Shown piece after piece: positions 25,979 to 34,044 of a stretch of 42,221 nt of DNA; position 1 is the first letter of the stretch; the number at the start of each line of letters is the position of its first letter. The notes under the pieces were generated by a model that was not told where the DNA came from, did not search any database, and worked only from the letters and a program-made list of their open reading frames with translations. Origin of the DNA: Gammaproteobacteria bacterium UBA2168 (lineage in GTDB: Bacteria; Pseudomonadota; Gammaproteobacteria; Pseudomonadales; Azotimanducaceae); contig DCWG01000143.1 in assembly GCA_002327525.1 (NCBI GenBank), forward strand, positions 1 to 42,221. Reading direction: 5' to 3'. Both the position numbers and the translations under genes were made by a program.

Positions 25979-26638
25979 TCACTTCCAGGCAAAGTGAGGT
26001 TGTTCGAAGTGCGCGACACGTGTGTGAACACCAAGCAGGCAGACTTCCCGAAACTGATAAAGGAGCGCGGCGGTCGGAGCGGCGATGAAGTCGTTACCCA
26101 CCGGCATGCGCAGCACGAGCTCCTCACTACCTTCCTGCTCATCGAGCCACGGAGCATCCTCGCGAAGAAATTCCTCGCATGGAATGCGGTGCACGGACGC
26201 CACCTCGTCCGGGTTGTGTTCCGTATTCATGCTCGGTCCACCCCATACGACCACGGGCGTCATCACGAAGCCCGAGCGCGTGACGAAATCATCCAGTACC
26301 CCGAGCACGCTGGAGTGATCCAGATTCAAACCCACTTCCTCGTGCATTTCTCTGAGCGCGGTCTGTACCACTGATTCACCTGGGTCCAGACGGCCACCCG
26401 GAAAAGCCCACTGCCCGGGGTGATTCTTCAGGTGTTGGGAGCGCCTGGTAAGCAACAATCCTGCCTGGTGCTGCCATACAGCATGACGGGGCAGCCCCGG
26501 CAGATCGGCGCCATGACCTACATCCACCACCGTGATCACAACCGCCGCGTGATGCGCATCGTCCACCTTGTTTTCGACGACCTCGAATGAGGAGAGATTG
26601 TTGGCGATGCGTTGTTTCAGATCGTCGTCGCATTGCAT
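25979..26638 (-). CDS. CoA pyrophosphatase (Nudix hydrolase)
   Basis: A 219-residue Nudix hydrolase that would split CoA or acyl-CoA to 3',5'-ADP and phosphopantetheine products. The CoA-specific UPF0035 motif is visible (LLLTRRSQHLKNHPGQWAFP). It runs into the Nudix box GGRLDPGE...ALREMHEEVGL (81-104), with the metal-binding REMHEE intact. The length is normal. It may control CoA pools, which would suit this acyl-CoA-rich region, but that link is inference. It is divergent from the EamA transporter, with 38 nt between starts. Confidence 0.9.
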   Translation of the reverse strand: MQCDDDLKQRIANNLSSFEVVENKVDDAHHAAVVITVVDVGHGADLPGLPRHAVWQHQAGLLLTRRSQHLKNHPGQWAFPGGRLDPGESVVQTALREMHEEVGLNLDHSSVLGVLDDFVTRSGFVMTPVVVWGGPSMNTEHNPDEVASVHRIPCEEFLREDAPWLDEQEGSEELVLRMPVGNDFIAAPTAALLYQFREVCLLGVHTRVAHFEQPHFAWK

Positions 26639-26676
26639 ACTTCGAGGATACCCAATTCGCTCTTGCCGTGCCCCGG

Positions 26677-27555
26677 ATGGATAACCAGCACCAACAGCGC
26701 CGCGCTTTCGCCTATGGACTATCTGCCGTCGCGTTGTGGTCCACAGTCGCCACTGGCTTCAAGCTGGGATTGCAGATCATGGCCCCGGCACAGCTGCTGT
26801 TGATCGGCACCTGTATTTCCACCGCGATATTCTGGGCAGCCGCCCTGCGCACCGGACAGACCCGCCTCACCGTCACCGGCAGGAAACACGCGCTGCTGTT
26901 CGCTCTCATCAACCCGTTCGCATACTACCTCGTGCTGTTCGAGGCTTACGACAGATTACCCGCCCATGTCGCACAGCCTCTCAACTACACCTGGGCCATC
27001 GTGCTGGCCATTCTGGCCGTGCCTTGGCTGGGACAGCGTCTTTCACTTCGTACCACCACAGGGATAGGTGTCGGTTACGCCGGTGTGTTGGTCCTGCTCA
27101 GCCAGGGTAACTTCACCCGCATGCCTTCAACCGACTGGCTGGGTGTCGGTCTGGCGCTGTTCTCTACCCTGCTGTGGGCCGGTTACTGGCTGATGAATAC
27201 ACGCACACGAGAACCGCCCGTCGCGCTCATGGCATGGAGTTTTCTGTATTCCCTGCCCTTGCTCGCGATCGCCTGCGCCATCGGTCCCGGCCTGCCCCGG
27301 CTATCCGTACCCGCTCTGGCCTACGGCGCCTGGGTGGGATGTATCGAACTCGGCTTCACGTTCCTGCTGTGGCAGCAGGCCCTGAGGCTGACCGACAACG
27401 CCGCGCGCATCGGTCAACTGATTTTTCTGGCGCCGTTTCTCTCGTTCGCGATGATCGCCACCGTGCTCGGCGAAGCCATTCACTTCACCTCCATCGTGGG
27501 GCTCGCCATCATCGTCACCGGGCTTTTTATCACGCGCACACCGCAGACTGGATAG
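26677..27555 (+). CDS. EamA/DMT superfamily transporter
   Basis: A 292-residue inner-membrane protein with ten hydrophobic segments in two EamA repeats. It starts with AFAYGLSAVALWSTVATGFK, a typical first helix; the repeat boundary is near 150. PLNYTWAIVLAILAVPWLGQ and the second repeat's LFSTLLWAGYWLMNT are characteristic. The family exports amino acids, metabolites or drugs; the substrate is not predictable. The frame is open upstream to 26587, overlapping the Nudix gene, but 26677 gives a normal N-terminus. It is unrelated in sequence to the dead rarD-like copy at 22582, beyond the shared superfamily. Confidence 0.88.
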   Translation: MDNQHQQRRAFAYGLSAVALWSTVATGFKLGLQIMAPAQLLLIGTCISTAIFWAAALRTGQTRLTVTGRKHALLFALINPFAYYLVLFEAYDRLPAHVAQPLNYTWAIVLAILAVPWLGQRLSLRTTTGIGVGYAGVLVLLSQGNFTRMPSTDWLGVGLALFSTLLWAGYWLMNTRTREPPVALMAWSFLYSLPLLAIACAIGPGLPRLSVPALAYGAWVGCIELGFTFLLWQQALRLTDNAARIGQLIFLAPFLSFAMIATVLGEAIHFTSIVGLAIIVTGLFITRTPQTG

Positions 27556-27646
27556 TCGATGCCACTGCAGTTGAAGTCATTTCTATATATAAACGCTATA
27601 CTACTGTTTTTATTAGCTTTTTATTGACATAAAACTCCCGTCAGGC
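27556..27646. other. AT-rich gap between convergent genes
   Basis: Between the ends of the transporter and the haloalkane dehalogenase lies a stretch of about 90 nt with an AT-rich core (about 27580-27632) containing TATATATAAA and two T runs. It stands out against the GC-rich background and probably acts in termination of both genes, but no proper stem is visible. Confidence 0.35.
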
Positions 27647-28522
27647 TCAAGCAGACATCCAGGCACGCAGAGCCTGACCGATCTCGTCCGGTGAGTCTTC
27701 CTGAACGAAGTGGCTGCCAGCGACGGTGACCTCCGTCTGGTTGGACCACGTGCGGCAGAACTCACGCTGCGAACCAGTGAGCAGTGCACCCGGCTCGGCA
27801 TTGACGAACAGTTTGGGCACATCCGAGCCGGCGAGCCATTCGCCAAAAGCCTCCACAACCGCCACCACGTCCGCCGGCTCCCCGTCGATGGGGATCTGCC
27901 GTGGCCAGGTGAGCGTGGGGCGGCGATCCTCGCCCGTCTCTGCGAACGGGCGCCGATACACGCTCATTTCTGCTTCGCTGAGATCACGGATTATGGAGCC
28001 GGGAAGCACGTTTTCCACGAACACGTTGTTCTCCAGCACCATCTGTTCGCCCGCCGGCGAGCGAAACCCCTGAAAAACGCCGCGCGCGGTTTCCGGGAAC
28101 GTCTCCCAGGTCAGAGGGCAGACCACAGCCTCCATGTAGCAAATACCTTTCACCGCCCCCCGGTGACGGTTGGCCCAGTGAAAGCCGAGCGCCGAGCCCC
28201 AGTCGTGGATGACGAAGGTGACGTTCTCAGTCACGCCCAGCGTTTCCAGAGCCGCATCGAAGTAGCAGCAGTGTTCGGCGAAGGTGTAGCGATCCGGTCC
28301 GGAATCTTCGAGCTTCTCCGAATCGCCCATGCCGATCAGGTCGAGAGCGATACAGCGCCCGAGATCCTGAACGTGGGGCATTATGTTTCGCCACAGATAG
28401 GACGAGGTGGGGTTGCCGTGCTGAAAGATGATGGGACCTCCCTCGCCCATCTCGACATACGCCATGCGTTTACCGAGCACCTCGATCGTCTTTTTCTGAT
28501 GTTCCCTGGTGTCCACGTGCAT
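27647..28522 (-). CDS. Haloalkane dehalogenase, HLD-II type
   Basis: A 291-residue alpha/beta-hydrolase that would cleave carbon-halogen bonds to give alcohol and halide. The active-site set is complete and in the positions of the DhaA/LinB branch: Asn37 (HGNPTSS), nucleophile Asp107 and halide-binding Trp108 ([11 protein letters not shown]), catalytic acid Glu131 (CYMEAV) and base His271 (GSHFVQED). There is no signal peptide. AGGGAGG sits just before the ATG at 28522; it is better spaced for an in-frame GTG at 28516, so the real start may be two codons later. It lies 10 nt downstream of a crotonase and at the end of the tetR-led minus-strand operon. Confidence 0.93.
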   Translation of the reverse strand: MHVDTREHQKKTIEVLGKRMAYVEMGEGGPIIFQHGNPTSSYLWRNIMPHVQDLGRCIALDLIGMGDSEKLEDSGPDRYTFAEHCCYFDAALETLGVTENVTFVIHDWGSALGFHWANRHRGAVKGICYMEAVVCPLTWETFPETARGVFQGFRSPAGEQMVLENNVFVENVLPGSIIRDLSEAEMSVYRRPFAETGEDRRPTLTWPRQIPIDGEPADVVAVVEAFGEWLAGSDVPKLFVNAEPGALLTGSQREFCRTWSNQTEVTVAGSHFVQEDSPDEIGQALRAWMSA

Positions 28523-28532
28523 CCTCCCTGTC

Positions 28533-29321
28533 TCATTTACCCTGGAAGTCTGGTTTACGCTTCTCCACAAAGGCACTGATGCCTTCCTGGCCGTCACCGG
28601 TCATAGAGAGTCCGGCTACGGCCCGTGCCTCGAGTTCCATCTGCGATTCCAGCGTCTGCTCGAAGGCGCCATTGAGGAGGTCCTTTACCGCGCTGAACGC
28701 CAGCGTCGGACCCTGCGCCAGGTTCCGCGCCAGTCGAGTGGCCTCGGAGAGCGCCTCGCCATCCGGGACCACCTGATTGACCACGCCCCACTCGAGCGCT
28801 TCGGTCGCCGTGAGTACGCGGTTGGTCAGCATCAGTTCTCGCGTGCGGCGGTCGCCCAGCTTGCGAGGCATGTAGAAAGTAGAACTGCCATCCGGCGAGA
28901 GCCCCACGCGCGTGTACGCCATGGTGAATACCGCAGACTGCGCCGCGATGGCAAGATCGCAGGCCATCATGAGGCTGAAGCCCGCTCCCGCCGCCGTGCC
29001 GTTGACCGCCGCGATCACCGGCGCCTTGCTGCGGGCGAGACGTGACAGTCCGACATGTAGGTCGCCTGTCATTTCCATCATTAGTTTACGCCTGCCGCTG
29101 CCCGCGTCTGCAAAGGCACCCAGATCGCCACCGGCGCAGAACATCTTACCGGCCCCGGTGAGAACCATGGCCCGCACATCGGGGTCGTCATCGGCGGTGT
29201 TGGCGACTTCGAGGAATTCCTTCGCGCACGCGGGACTCATCGCGTTGGCTGCATCCGGGTGGTTGAAGGTTATGGTCGCGACGTTGTCCACCACCTCGTA
29301 GATCAGCGTCTCATAGCTCAT
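28533..29321 (-). CDS. Crotonase family protein (PaaG-like enoyl-CoA hydratase/isomerase)
   Basis: A 262-residue crotonase. The blocks [47 protein letters not shown] and [19 protein letters not shown] are clear. Both classical hydratase Glu positions are changed (GAGFSLM and LSPDGSS, which has Asp), a pattern usual in PaaG-like enoyl-CoA isomerases. I therefore favour isomerase or a related reaction. The frame is open for 15 more codons, but GAGGA precedes the ATG at 29321, 10 nt away. It is followed closely by the haloalkane dehalogenase and preceded by tetR. Confidence 0.88.
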   Translation of the reverse strand: MSYETLIYEVVDNVATITFNHPDAANAMSPACAKEFLEVANTADDDPDVRAMVLTGAGKMFCAGGDLGAFADAGSGRRKLMMEMTGDLHVGLSRLARSKAPVIAAVNGTAAGAGFSLMMACDLAIAAQSAVFTMAYTRVGLSPDGSSTFYMPRKLGDRRTRELMLTNRVLTATEALEWGVVNQVVPDGEALSEATRLARNLAQGPTLAFSAVKDLLNGAFEQTLESQMELEARAVAGLSMTGDGQEGISAFVEKRKPDFQGK

Positions 29322-29388
29322 GGCCGATAGTTCCTCATCCAAGATGATGGTTGACGTTAGCAGCAACCCAGTGGGCTTGAAAGCCGAT

Positions 29389-29994
29389 TCACGCCTTCAC
29401 AGCGTTCCAGGCAGCGTCGGCGAACAGTTCCTTCACCCTGGCGGGTGAACTGCCCTGCCCGGAGAGCCAGCGTCGGGTGTACTCCTGGATCGCCCCGCTG
29501 ATCAGGGGTACGTAGGTCTCCAGTGGCAGGACGCGTAACTCACCGTTTTCCACGAATGGCGCGAACAGGCGGTAGATCTCCGTGATGTAGGCGAGGTGAA
29601 TCGACTTCAGGCGCTCCCGTGCAGCGGGTGAGAATTCGACATCGCGGGAATGCAGGTAGCGCGCCAACTTCTGGTTGCGCGCCGACCAGTCACTGTAGAA
29701 GTACACCACACTCTTCACACACTCCTGGCCGCTCTGGCACCCACCCAGCCTGCGCAACATGCCACGGTTCAGTCGTTCGATGCCGGAGATGAACAACGCC
29801 TCGGCAACACCTTCCTTACTGCCGAAGTGATGGTAGATGCTGCCCACGCTACAGTGCGCGCGCGCCTGGATGTCGCTGATGGTGGTCGCCTCGACCCCGT
29901 GCTCCGCAAAACACTCGAGCGCGGTGCTGAGGATGCTCTCCTTTCGCGCGGTAGTAGCGGCACGCTCCCGGGAATTGGCTCGGCTTCTGGGCAT
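29389..29994 (-). CDS. TetR/AcrR family transcriptional regulator
   Basis: A 201-residue regulator. The N-terminal helix-turn-helix spans about residues 17-62 (ILSTALECFAEHGVEATTIS, then GSIYHHFGSKEGVAEALF). The remainder is the variable ligand-binding helical domain. It heads the minus-strand genes for a crotonase and haloalkane dehalogenase and is divergent from two acyl-CoA dehydrogenases and an SDR. A perfect palindrome lies 17 nt upstream of its ATG, between both transcription units. The likely ligand is a catabolic intermediate such as an acyl-CoA, as for FadR- or KstR-like TetR repressors, but that is inference. Confidence 0.93.
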   Translation of the reverse strand: MPRSRANSRERAATTARKESILSTALECFAEHGVEATTISDIQARAHCSVGSIYHHFGSKEGVAEALFISGIERLNRGMLRRLGGCQSGQECVKSVVYFYSDWSARNQKLARYLHSRDVEFSPAARERLKSIHLAYITEIYRLFAPFVENGELRVLPLETYVPLISGAIQEYTRRWLSGQGSSPARVKELFADAAWNAVKA

Positions 29995-30011
29995 CGTTGC
30001 ATAGTAGCGGC

Positions 30012-30038
30012 AATTACTAGAATTGTATTCTAGTAATT
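30012..30038. promoter_or_regulatory. Perfect palindrome, probable TetR operator
   Basis: The left arm AATTACTAGAAT (30012-30023) and right arm ATTCTAGTAATT (30027-30038) are exact inverse complements, separated by TGT. With 12-bp arms it is the longest perfect palindrome with so short a spacer that I found here. It lies between the divergent tetR (start 29994) and acyl-CoA dehydrogenase (start 30096) genes, where a TetR dimer would repress both. Confidence 0.75.
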
Positions 30039-30095
30039 CATTCTTTATTTAGGTACGCTTGGCGCTTCTCAAGAAACCGACAACGAGGGTTTAGC

Positions 30096-31265
30096 GTGGA
30101 TATCCAACTCAGCGCAGACGATCTCGCCTTCCAGGAAGAAGTGAAGGCATTTCTGGCCGAAAACGCCTATCCGGCCGGAGAGGACTACAACAAATGGCGC
30201 CTGGATTGGTTCGACAAAGCCGGCGAGAAAGGCGGCTGGGACATTCCCAAGTGGCCCATAGAATTCGGCGGGCCAGGCTGGAGCCCCACGCAGCACTACA
30301 TCTGGGAGAAGGAAACGGCCGTCGCGGCCACACCGTGGGACATGCCGTTCGGCCTCTCCATGCTCGCCCCCATCCTCATGGGCTACGGAAATGAGCAGCA
30401 GCAGCAGCGCTTCCTGCCCGACATCCGGGCACGCAAGGTCAATTGGTGCCAGGGATACTCGGAACCGGGCGCCGGATCCGACCTCGCCAGTCTCAAGACC
30501 AAGGCGGAGCTGTCCGAAGACGGCACCTATTACACCGTCAACGGCACCAAGATCTGGACCACGATGGCCCACATCGCGGACTGGATATTCTGCCTCACGC
30601 GAACTGACGATTCCGGCATCAAGCAGCAAGGCATCACGTTTCTGCTGTTCCCCATGAAACAGGACGGCATCGAGGTGAAGCCCATCATCACCCTCGGTGG
30701 CACGCACTCCGTGAACATGGTGCACATCAACGACATCAAGGTGCCGGTGGAAAACCGCATCGGCGAGGAAGACAAGGGTTGGACCTACGCGAAGGGACTA
30801 TTGCAGCACGAGCGCACGGGGCTTGCTGGTATCTCCCGGTCGCTGGTGGCGCTGGAGAATCTGAAGGCTCAGGCTAGCACCGTTACACGGGGCAACGGCA
30901 CGCTGATGGACGACCCCGCCTTCCGCGGCAAGCTCGCAGAACTCGAAGTCGACCTGCTGGCGGTGGAGTTCACCGAACTAAGGAGCCTTGCGAGCGCATC
31001 AACCGGCTCGGAGCCCGGGCCCGAATCCTCGATTCTCAAGCTCAAGGGCACGGAGATCCAGCAGCGCATCCAGAAACTGACGGTCGAGGCCGGAGGTATC
31101 TACTCCGCTGCTTGGGGTGCGAAGCCGGTTGGTCACAGCTTCGCCAGGGGTGGGATGGGCGGTTATCTGTCTAGCCGCTCGTACACCATCTATGGAGGTG
31201 CGAGCGAGGTGCAGAAAGACGTCATCGCCAAAAACGTACTCGGTATCAAGAGGTCATCCAAATGA
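30096..31265 (+). CDS. Acyl-CoA dehydrogenase, subunit 1 of a pair
   Basis: A 389-residue FAD flavoenzyme that would introduce the alpha-beta double bond in an acyl-CoA. FAD/substrate blocks are WCQGYSEPGAGSDLASLKTK and VNGTKIWTTMAHIADW, with HERTGLAGISRSL and the end TIYGGASEVQKDVIAKNVLG. At the usual catalytic Glu (YEG in medium-chain enzymes) there is Gly (YGG), so the base must lie elsewhere or in a partner. The stop overlaps the next dehydrogenase ATG (ATGA), as in the alpha2beta2 FadE pairs of actinobacterial sterol catabolism. The GTG start has GAGGG upstream. The first gene after the palindrome, it is probably TetR-controlled. Confidence 0.92.
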   Translation: MDIQLSADDLAFQEEVKAFLAENAYPAGEDYNKWRLDWFDKAGEKGGWDIPKWPIEFGGPGWSPTQHYIWEKETAVAATPWDMPFGLSMLAPILMGYGNEQQQQRFLPDIRARKVNWCQGYSEPGAGSDLASLKTKAELSEDGTYYTVNGTKIWTTMAHIADWIFCLTRTDDSGIKQQGITFLLFPMKQDGIEVKPIITLGGTHSVNMVHINDIKVPVENRIGEEDKGWTYAKGLLQHERTGLAGISRSLVALENLKAQASTVTRGNGTLMDDPAFRGKLAELEVDLLAVEFTELRSLASASTGSEPGPESSILKLKGTEIQQRIQKLTVEAGGIYSAAWGAKPVGHSFARGGMGGYLSSRSYTIYGGASEVQKDVIAKNVLGIKRSSK

Positions 31266-32386
31266 ATTTCGACTTAACCGAAGAGCAGCAGCTGATTCAG
31301 GATAGCGTCGCACGCTTCGTATCCGATAACTACGATCTCAAATCCCGCTTGACACTCGCGGGCAGCAAACAAGGATTCAGTGACGATCACTGGAACACGA
31401 TGGCCAAACTCGGCTGGCTCGGCATGCCTTTCGCTGAAGCCGACGGAGGCTTCGGCGGCGATCAGATCGATACCATGCTGATGATGGAGCAGTTCGGCCG
31501 GGGTCTCGTGCTCGAACCCTTCTTCGCCAGCGTGGTGCTCGGCGGCGGTGCGCTGAAGCGATCGACCAACGCGGATCTGAAGACCGAGTACCTGCCCGGT
31601 GTGCTGGACGGCTCTCGCAAGCTGACACTCGCCTACGCCGAAGAACAGGCTCGTTTCGACCTGCACGATGTCACCACCAGCGCGCGTGAGGACGGTGAGA
31701 ACTATATCGTCAACGGTCAAAAATCCATGGTAGCGAGCGCGGCGGCCGCCGATCAGATGGTCGTGAGCGTGCGCACGGGCGGTGGGCAGATAGACGAGGC
31801 AGGCATCACGCTGCTGTTGATCGACACCGATTCCGAGGGCGTGTCCATGGACAATTTCCCCACCGTCGATGGCCTGCAGGCATCCGAGGTCACCTTCAAG
31901 GACGTACGCGTACCGCAAAGTCGCGCATTGACCGCACCCGGAGACAGCTTTGAGCTCCTGCGCGCGGTCGCCAATGACGGTATTCTGGCACTCTCCGCCG
32001 AGGCGGTTGGTGCGATGGAGATCCTGTACAAAGACACAGTCGACTACACACAGGAGCGCGAGCAGTTCGACCACCCGTTGTCCGCTTTCCAGGTACTACA
32101 GCACTGCATGGTAGAAATGTTCATGGAGTACGAGCAGTGCAAATCCATGTTGTACCGCGCGACTCTGGAAACGGCCCAACAGGGTCTTGGTGCTCAACGC
32201 ATCGTACACGCATTGAAACACCTCATCGGTAAGCAGGGTATCTTTATCGGCGAAAACGCGGTGCAGTTGCACGGTGGTATGGGTGTTACCGAAGAACTGC
32301 GAATTGGCCACTACTTCAAGCGGTTGCTGGTCATCGATGCGCAGTTCGGCAACTCGGACTATCACCTGCAGCAGTTCGCCGCTTAG
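31262..32386 (+). CDS. Acyl-CoA dehydrogenase, subunit 2 of a pair
   Basis: A 374-residue acyl-CoA dehydrogenase-like protein, less conserved than its partner. It has the N-terminal helical domain (MNFDLTEEQQLIQDSVARFV), a degenerate FAD-binding region (NYIVNGQKSMVASAAAADQM) and the C-terminal domain with QLHGGMGVTEELRIGHYFKR. The final YxGxxxxxQ region of normal enzymes is absent; it ends GNSDYHLQQFAA. This fits the second subunit of heteromeric FadE pairs. Its ATG overlaps the upstream TGA by 4 nt, so the two are co-translated, and the gene at 39514 is of the same branch. Confidence 0.9.
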   Translation: MNFDLTEEQQLIQDSVARFVSDNYDLKSRLTLAGSKQGFSDDHWNTMAKLGWLGMPFAEADGGFGGDQIDTMLMMEQFGRGLVLEPFFASVVLGGGALKRSTNADLKTEYLPGVLDGSRKLTLAYAEEQARFDLHDVTTSAREDGENYIVNGQKSMVASAAAADQMVVSVRTGGGQIDEAGITLLLIDTDSEGVSMDNFPTVDGLQASEVTFKDVRVPQSRALTAPGDSFELLRAVANDGILALSAEAVGAMEILYKDTVDYTQEREQFDHPLSAFQVLQHCMVEMFMEYEQCKSMLYRATLETAQQGLGAQRIVHALKHLIGKQGIFIGENAVQLHGGMGVTEELRIGHYFKRLLVIDAQFGNSDYHLQQFAA

Positions 32387-32407
32387 CCACGTTCATCTGG
32401 TACATTA

Positions 32408-32445
32408 CGTCCCCTTTCAGTTCCGGCAATTCAGGAAAGGGGACG
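32408..32445 (+). promoter_or_regulatory. Hairpin burying the SDR ribosome binding site
   Basis: CGTCCCCTTTC (32408-32418) pairs perfectly with GAAAGGGGACG (32435-32445), an 11-bp stem with a 16-nt loop. The 3' arm contains the only Shine-Dalgarno-like sequence (GGAAAGGGGA), ending 2 nt before the ATG at 32448. No T run follows, so it is not a terminator. It would block translation of the SDR when folded. Confidence 0.6.
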
Positions 32446-32447
32446 GC

Positions 32448-33245
32448 ATGACCAGAGTGGTGCTGGTGACGGGCGGAGCGCGCGGTATTGGCCGTGGAAT
32501 CGCGGAAGCCTTCTTGAGAGCAGGTTGCAGCGTCATGGTGGCCGACCTTGGCGCGGAGACCGGTGACTGGGCCTACGATCTCGCCTCACAGGACGACCTC
32601 GAGCACATGGCTACCGAGCACGGCGGCGACGGCAAACTGGCGATATGCGAAGTCAACGTGACCGATGATGCCAGCTGCCGTGCCGCGGTCGCAGCCACAC
32701 TCGAGCGTTTCCGTCGGCTGGACGTGCTGGTCAACAACGCGGGCGTCGTGCAGTCAGGGCCGATATCAGAGTTCAGCGAGACAGACTGGGACCGCGTGTT
32801 CGCCGTCAACACCAAAGGCATTTTCTTGATGACCCGCGCGGCCCTCGATGCCCTGAAGGCATCAGAAGACGCAGCGGTAATCAATACCGCGTCCATCGCA
32901 GGCAAGGAAGGACACCCCAACATGGCTGCCTATTGCGGCTCCAAATTCGCCGCAATCGGAATCACTCAGTCACTGGCCAAGGAATTCGCCGCGGACAACA
33001 TCCGCGTCAACGCCATCTGTCCCGGCATCGTCGGGACTGCCATGTGGCTAGAACACCTGATGCCTTCGAACACCTTGGACGTTGAGGAGAAGAACCGCGA
33101 GTTCGAGGCCACCATGCAAAACCGTATCCCGCTCGGACGCCCGCAGACGATAGAAGATATGGGCGCTGCTGCGGTGTATCTCGCAAGTGCACCCAACATT
33201 ACCGGTGTTGCACTCAACATCGCCGGCGGCCTGGACGTACACTGA
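32448..33245 (+). CDS. SDR family oxidoreductase
   Basis: A 265-residue classical short-chain dehydrogenase. Motifs are TGGARGIG (8-15), NNAG (96-99), Ser149 and Tyr162-xxx-Lys166 (YCGSK), plus CPGIVGTAM. Asp in VADLGAE suggests NAD. It could oxidise the 3-hydroxyacyl-CoA or alcohol made by the neighbouring dehydrogenases and dehalogenase, which is inference from position. The open frame extends upstream into the acyl-CoA dehydrogenase gene, but the family start is MTRVVLVTGG. The 61 nt before it hold a strong hairpin that covers its Shine-Dalgarno. Confidence 0.9.
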   Translation: MTRVVLVTGGARGIGRGIAEAFLRAGCSVMVADLGAETGDWAYDLASQDDLEHMATEHGGDGKLAICEVNVTDDASCRAAVAATLERFRRLDVLVNNAGVVQSGPISEFSETDWDRVFAVNTKGIFLMTRAALDALKASEDAAVINTASIAGKEGHPNMAAYCGSKFAAIGITQSLAKEFAADNIRVNAICPGIVGTAMWLEHLMPSNTLDVEEKNREFEATMQNRIPLGRPQTIEDMGAAAVYLASAPNITGVALNIAGGLDVH

Positions 33246-33255
33246 CGGAACTCCC

Positions 33256-34044
33256 ATGAGCAAATGGCTACGCGACCCGTTGATCCTGTTCCTTATCGGC
33301 GGGGCAATCATCTTCTGGATATCGAGCCTCAATAGCGGCACGAAGGACAACCTGCTGGAAGTGAGCGCTGCCGACATCAATCGCATGAGCGATCAGTGGC
33401 AGGCGCAGATGGGCCGACCGGCTACCGATTCAGAGCTCAGCGGTCTGATCGACCAGTTCATCCACGAAGAGGTGTACTACCGCGAAGCGCTGGCGATGGG
33501 CCTCGACGACAATGACACCATCATCCGGCGCCGCCTCGTCCAAAAGCTGACCTTCCTCACGGAGGATATCGCCGCCGGCGCGCCCCCCTCCCGCGACGAG
33601 TTGGAGGCCTACTTCGAGGAACACGTCGAACGCTACCGCGTTCCGGAGCGCTTCAGCTTCAGGCACCGCTACTTTTCCGTAGATCGCCGTGACGACGCCC
33701 GGGCTGACGCCGAAGCCGCGCTGACCGATGAGTCAATCACGGGGGATCCGTTCATGCTGCAGAGAACCTATGCGCAACGCTCGCTCAACGAGATAGCGAA
33801 TCTCTTTGGCGACACGTTCGCCAACGCCCTGCCCGATCTCGCCATCGGCGGCTGGCAGGGACCCGTGCAGTCGGCCTACGGCTGGCACGTGGTGGAAGTT
33901 CAGACACGGCGAGCAAGCAAATTGCCCGCGTTCGCAGGCGTCGCTAAAAAGGTCACCGTGGACCTGCAATCCGAACGCCGGGCACAGGCTAACAAGGTGT
34001 ACTTCGAGTCTGTTCGGGCCAAATACGAGATCCGCCGTCCGTGA
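33256..34044 (+). CDS. Membrane-anchored PpiC-like peptidyl-prolyl isomerase
   Basis: A 262-residue protein with an N-terminal membrane anchor (LILFLIGGAIIFWISSL). It is followed by an SurA-N-like helical segment (LSGLIDQFIHEEVYYREALA) and a parvulin-like domain, of which GWQGPVQSAYGWHVVEVQTR is the characteristic end. The loop before it is shortened, so isomerase activity is uncertain and it may be a chaperone. It would face the periplasm. It starts 10 nt after the SDR stop and overlaps the HupE/UreJ_2 gene by 4 nt. The pair PpiC-like plus HupE/UreJ_2 suggests help in folding that membrane protein. Confidence 0.85.
   Translation: MSKWLRDPLILFLIGGAIIFWISSLNSGTKDNLLEVSAADINRMSDQWQAQMGRPATDSELSGLIDQFIHEEVYYREALAMGLDDNDTIIRRRLVQKLTFLTEDIAAGAPPSRDELEAYFEEHVERYRVPERFSFRHRYFSVDRRDDARADAEAALTDESITGDPFMLQRTYAQRSLNEIANLFGDTFANALPDLAIGGWQGPVQSAYGWHVVEVQTRRASKLPAFAGVAKKVTVDLQSERRAQANKVYFESVRAKYEIRRP

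Noticed and set aside
27610..27630. TTGACA-like sequence in the AT-rich gap as a promoter
   Set aside because: No -10 box lies at the right distance and both flanking genes end here rather than begin.
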